NCBI GenBank assembly: GCA_023213395.1
Contig: CM041465.1
Location: 206,777,741 to 206,841,740, forward strand
Length of the DNA stretch: 64,000 nucleotides
Reading direction: 5' to 3'
Source of the DNA: Cycas panzhihuaensis
Taxonomy: Eukaryota; Cycadophyta
Shown: positions 59,662 to 64,000 of the stretch, in pieces
Layout of the letters: each line of letters opens with the position of its first letter
Position numbering within the stretch: position 1 is the stretch's first letter
Program-made: the position numbers and the translations under genes
Notes under the pieces: model-generated
What the model saw: the letters and a program-made list of their open reading frames with translations, nothing else
What the model was told of the DNA's origin: nothing
Database searches by the model: none

Positions 59662-62600
59662 ATTATGAAGAATTTTAATAGAAATAGTAGCATTGCATAT
59701 TTTAGTCCATGAGAAGTAGATTCTTATTATTGGAGCCATGTGTGAATATTTCTAAGTAGTAAAAGTACACATGTATTTCATATTTTTTGTGCCCTTACCC
59801 AATATCATTCATGCTTTGAGACTTCATCATACTACCATGAGTGATACTTTATAATGTATTTTATAAATTAAAAAAAAAAAATAAATATTTTTATTTTCTC
59901 TAAAATTAACCAAACACAAATAGGATCATGAATATTCATATCCATATTTTAACCCTCAATTTGCATTCCTTAACTTTCTAGTATAATGTGCTCATGAGAA
60001 TTAACAATGAGCTTGTAAGAATCATAAGAATTATTTATATAAAGGGGGCATGACCATGGAAATTTACATTGGTTAGTAGGAAATGGCTATTATAAACCAC
60101 TCTTAAGTAAACCACTTAGTCACAAATAATAAATGTCACATTAGTATGATGTTTTGATGGCCAACATATATGAGGAAACATGGTGAAAGATGAATAGTAC
60201 AAACCACTCATGACATTATTAATGTCCACATATAGGATTCAATTTCATGATTACAAGAAACCTTGAGTCATTCTTATTACATACTTAGAGGATAGTTGAC
60301 ACTAACTACTATTATTCACAACCTTGTTTGAAATCTATAATTGTGATATTCCATGATTATCATGAACCATTGATTCCAAATAATATAAAGATAAAAAATT
60401 ATAATAGATTTGACTATTCAATAGAGGGTAAGAGTCACTTTTTATTAGAGCAATAAGATATAATCAAATAATAAAAACACAAATCTAATATAATAAACAC
60501 TAAATAAACAAAGAGGAAAACTATAGTAAATACACTCAAATTCACTTAGATATAGTTGTAAAATAGATAATGAAACATTTAGTAGGCACATCTTACATAT
60601 AAATTTTCTTGAGCACAAAAATTATACTAGACTAGTACATTATAATTCATAAAGGGCATGGCCTCAAAATTCATAAGGAATGGAGACAAATGTCAAAAGT
60701 TATTTTCTAGCTTCTGGGAATGGCATGGATATGATGATGGATAGGTAAGTGCAAGCATGTATTCCTATCCTTTCTATAATTTATAAATTTATATTATTAT
60801 GATTTTATGATGATTTTAGATAGGGAATGTATGCTTCATTTGCTTGTTTGGTTTTCTTATTCATCCCCTTTTTTGTTGATGATGATCAAGACTTCAGTCC
60901 ATGGCTTTAGTGTCTCCCTGTTATGGTCCATTAGTTGGAAAAGGGACTTTCATATCCTCTTGCAACTCATTTCCTTATTGATTTTTAACTCATTTTTTGC
61001 TTTTTAGCCTTGTTTTCACTTTGTTTCCACTATGTGTTCATTGATTTTCACCTTTAGAATTGGACATTTATGAGATTTACTTGGTTAAACAGTAAAAATT
61101 AATGAAAAAATAGACTTTGTACCTATATCATGATGAATTATATCAATTCTACCTATACCACTATGAATTTTTCTAATTCTACCTGTACCACAAACATATA
61201 TATAGTTCCATTAATAGATATGTGGTACTATAAATTTCTTATCAGTATGACTATTATGACAATAACCTATGGGTTTAAATGTTCCAATCAACTCATTAAT
61301 GGATTTTAGTCAGACCTAGCATGTTGTGTCAGCCCCAAGTCAGCTCACCATGGTCTCGGGGGACTAAAATTACCTCAAACAACCTAATTCCTTAAATCTT
61401 TCAAGGATTTAACTCCTAAAACATGAGCATGACTCATGGTTTTGGGTGGTAGTTTTTCCACATCGCGGGCATAAAACCACCAACCCCTCATCTTTGAATT
61501 TTTCTATAAAACCCCTCATTTTTCTAAGGAGGAGAGGACTCTCTTATTTTTGGCATAGTGATACCAAAATATTATTGAGTTTTCACCATAAATACAAGTA
61601 ATTGAAGAGTGACAACTAGCTACTAATTGGAAAATTTTGCAAGGAAATCTCCACCAAACATTGAGGGAGCTTTGAAAAAATGACTCTAGAAAGCCATTGG
61701 CTCATACTCCTTTCTAAAGTTTAGGTAATCCTTCCTTCTTAAGTTTGGGGCAAGATTTTCCTCTCCTTTTCTCATCCCATTCATCCCATGAAGCATGGTA
61801 TTGTGATGATGGCATGTTGGTGAATTCTTAGTTGTTTATATTTCCTTTTGATTAGGTGAAATAAGCTTTGTTTCATAAACTTTCTCCCTTTTATTGACTT
61901 CCATTAGATTGACTTACAAGACTTGGGGAGATTTCCTAAGTACCACTTAGGAAATCACCTAAATTTAAGGAGGCTATTACCATCCTGAGCCCCCCTCCCT
62001 TTTTTCTTCATCCTCATCTTCTTATTTTCCTTTTGTATACAGGTGAAAACTTGTTAGTTAGATATTTGTCCATATTCTTTTTTGTTTTAAGAAAAAAAAA
62101 GTGTATAAAAAAAAAAAAATGGAAGGATGTATGTTGTAGAATACTATTGATAGTTTTATAAACTTGATTTGTTTTTAGTAGGCCACTAACTTGCATATAT
62201 GGGAGGGAAGCATAGCTTCTCAAGTCACAACAAGTTTTGGTATCGACTTTTTCCCAACAAGGTAAGTTAGAATTTTGCTTCACTGGTTATTCCTTTTTTC
62301 TCTTTCTCTTTTTTGATTTATAGATCTTGTTCTTAGGGTGAGTAATTATTATCCCTTCCTTCCTCTAATTATTTAAGAAGCACCAAAGATTCATGGGAAG
62401 AGTCACTCACCTTTTAACCATTACTATTTTTTGGGTACATCTCTTTTCATTTTCTTTCCTAGTTTATTGTTTCTCCTACTATTTTGCTAAATTGTTCTTT
62501 CTTTTTATCAAAAAAAAAAAGAAGAGAAAGAGAGGGGTAGGGAAAGAAAGAAAGAAAAATAAATAAGATATACACTAGAGAAAGAAAGAGCTAAGGGAAG

Positions 62601-62930
62601 GGAAAGGGTAGGCCATAGGCAACTTTCTTCTTCTTGTCCCTCCACTTCCCCCCCCCCCCCATTTTTTTGTTATCTTTATTTTGTAAAAAAGCGTGGAGGG
62701 GTGGGCGAGAGGGGGGAGAAAAGAAAAAGAGAGAGAAGCATTGTGAGAAATTGTTTCTACTCATTTTACCCCTCTTTTTTGCATTTTTCAACTTTAAATA
62801 AAAAAAGAAGTGAATAAACAAAAAAGAAAAACTATCCCTTGTTCATTTTGCTTTACATAACCTCATTCCCTTTTCACAAGCATTCATTTGACCATTAGTA
62901 TAAAAAGAGAAACTAAAACCACCAAGTAAC
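59662..62930. other. AT-rich intergenic or decayed element DNA; no gene
   Basis: No recognisable gag or pol was found after the PBS. 61090-61260 has several ACCTRTACCA phrases reminiscent of the GTACC sites but without palindromic arms. 61320-61560 has a less AT-rich stretch with repeated 'aaacccctcat'. 62648-62660 is a poly-C run. ORFs at 60807-61007 and 62014-62283 show no family features. Confidence 0.55.
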
Positions 62931-62939
62931 CATACACAA

Positions 62940-63280
62940 TTATTCTCATCTACAAAATCTTTAACCATACATAGCAAGCAAATAAGAATACATAAAAAAC
63001 ATATGCACAGTATACATGATTTACGTGGGAAAACCCTTTTGGGAAAAAACCCACCACAAAAGGATCCTTGATGGATCACATTGATTATTACACAATGGCT
63101 TGATACAATGATTCATCGAATACACAAGGGCTCAAGGTATATATATTCTTCTAAGAGGTGTCACCCAATTAGGATTGTGACCCTCTGAATAAGTCGTACC
63201 TTTTAGTCTCATGCATTTTCACTTAATTAAACCACATTAACATTAACTAAGTGGCTTAATAATTAACTACCATGTTGGCA
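62940..63280 (-). repeat. 3' LTR of a minus-strand Ty1/copia element
   Basis: The right edge is set by TTGGCA next to a PPT. The minus strand starts TGCCAACATGG, has a TATA box (TATATATACC, 63138-63147) and then the 'GGGTTTTCCCACGTAAATC' phrase common near the end of plant copia LTRs. The left edge is not resolved. Confidence 0.65.
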
Positions 63281-63290
63281 TTCCCCCTTA
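63281..63290 (-). other. Polypurine tract of the minus-strand copia element
   Basis: The minus strand reads TAAGGGGGAA before the LTR. Confidence 0.8.
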
Positions 63291-63419
63291 ATGTGAATGG
63301 GGAGCCTACCAACTGTAATAGCTATATTATCACAAAGATTAGGATTATCTTGCAACTTCCTTATCCTTGTTAATACATCCCTCCTTAAGGATAACATTAG
63401 TGAGTCTAAGTCTATTATG

Positions 63420-64000
63420 CATATTTATGAATTGATCTTCAGTGAAAGGTTTGGTAAACATGTTTATAATCTAGAATTCACCCAGATAGTAGTTGACTTA
63501 TAGCTTCCCTGATTTAATCTATTTATGAATGTAATGGTGTTAAATTTTAATGTGCTTCACACACATATGAAACTTTGGATTCTTTGATAGGCGAATGGTA
63601 CTTTGGTTATCAACAAAGATAATTGGGTGTCTATTGAATCTCTAAGAAACTCCAAGAGACCATGTAACCATACAACTTCCTTCACACCAATACTAAGTCC
63701 TTGATATTCTGCCTCTATAGAAGATAACACCATTATCCATTGCTTCTTTAACTACCATGAAATAAATCTATTACCAACACCAAATAAGTATCCAATAATG
63801 GACTTTTGATCATTAAAATATCTTCCTCAATCAACATCCATGTAGCCATGTAACCATATCTCTTCACCTCGATGGTATTCAAGACCAAGATTGATTGTCC
63901 CCTTCAAATACTTTAGAATCTACTTTGCTACAACCAAATGAGGTTCTTGAGGATTTTGCATATAGCGGGAAGCCAACCTAATAGCATATACAATATCAGG
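63420..64000 (-). pseudogene. Ty1/copia RNase H, C-terminal end of pol; runs off the window
   Basis: On the minus strand from the window edge: PDIVYAIRLASRYMQNPQEP, then ILKYLKGTINLGLEY, KSIIGYLFGVGNRFISW, LSSIEAEYQGLSIGVKEVVW, IIFVDNQSTIRLSKNPKFH, and MFTKPF near 63425. These are the ordered blocks of copia RNase H, with the Glu of EAEY and Asp of DNQS present. The first Asp block reads MDVD. At least three in-frame stops (after VVAK, after DVD, after SW) make it a pseudogene. The element continues beyond base 64000. Confidence 0.9.

Noticed and set aside
60807-61007. 66-codon ORF with a hydrophobic stretch
   Set aside because: T-rich DNA gives Phe/Leu-rich frames by chance; no homology, no neighbours.
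61090-61260. Further GTACC-containing phrases
   Set aside because: They lack the inverted arms and are not in an LTR or near the antisense gene; probably chance in AT-rich DNA.
62591-63079. Short Phe-rich ORFs on the minus strand
   Set aside because: They come from A-rich/poly-C low-complexity sequence and the copia LTR.

Overview
This window is plant nuclear DNA made almost entirely of LTR retrotransposons. No host gene, tRNA, rRNA, CRISPR array or prokaryotic feature was seen. The evidence for a plant is the presence of Ty3/gypsy elements of the Tat type: LTRs of 2.6-3.2 kb, a C-x2-H-x4-H-x4-C Gag zinc knuckle, a second (archaeal-type) RNase H, and an extra gene in antisense. Ty1/copia remnants with the usual plant primer site TGGTATCAGAGC are also present. 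The species cannot be told; a large, repeat-rich seed-plant genome is likely.

Layout. Four related Tat-like elements lie in the same (minus) orientation, nested three deep. Element A, the oldest and most AT-rich, is a fragment running from about base 1500 or further left to about 59050. Element B (7892-23412) is inserted in A's integrase/RNase H region and has an imperfect 5-bp target duplication. Element C (23984-58969) is inserted separately, 571 bp away in the RNase H/RT region of A, with a perfect GTACC duplication. Element D (38254-55231, the youngest and best preserved) is inserted in the gag gene of C. Read on the minus strand, each element runs 5' LTR, PBS, gag, protease, long acidic linker, RT, RNase H, integrase, a 3-4 kb 3' region, aRNH, PPT, 3' LTR. 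After A come a damaged plus-strand copia LTR (59269-59649), about 3.3 kb without recognisable genes, and the 3' end of a minus-strand copia element (about 62940-64000, running off the window).

The most interesting system lies between integrase and aRNH. Here the plus strand of A, C and D (and a truncated copy in B) carries an antisense gene. Its protein has a plant-mobile-domain-like (PMD) motif, an acidic run, GEAGP-type repeats, a coiled coil and a Ser/Arg tail. C and D share a clean TATA box (TATATAAG) 0.6-0.7 kb upstream, and A, C and D share a small intron in the same place. A 24-bp palindrome centred on GGTACC occurs just upstream of the gene in C and D and again at a matching position inside the LTRs. 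A stem-loop separates the end of the antisense gene from the end of integrase in C and D. Antisense extra ORFs are known in Tat elements; the shared promoter, intron and palindrome are what deserve a second look. All copies carry stops and frameshifts, mostly of the C-to-T/G-to-A kind expected from methylation decay, so none looks intact.
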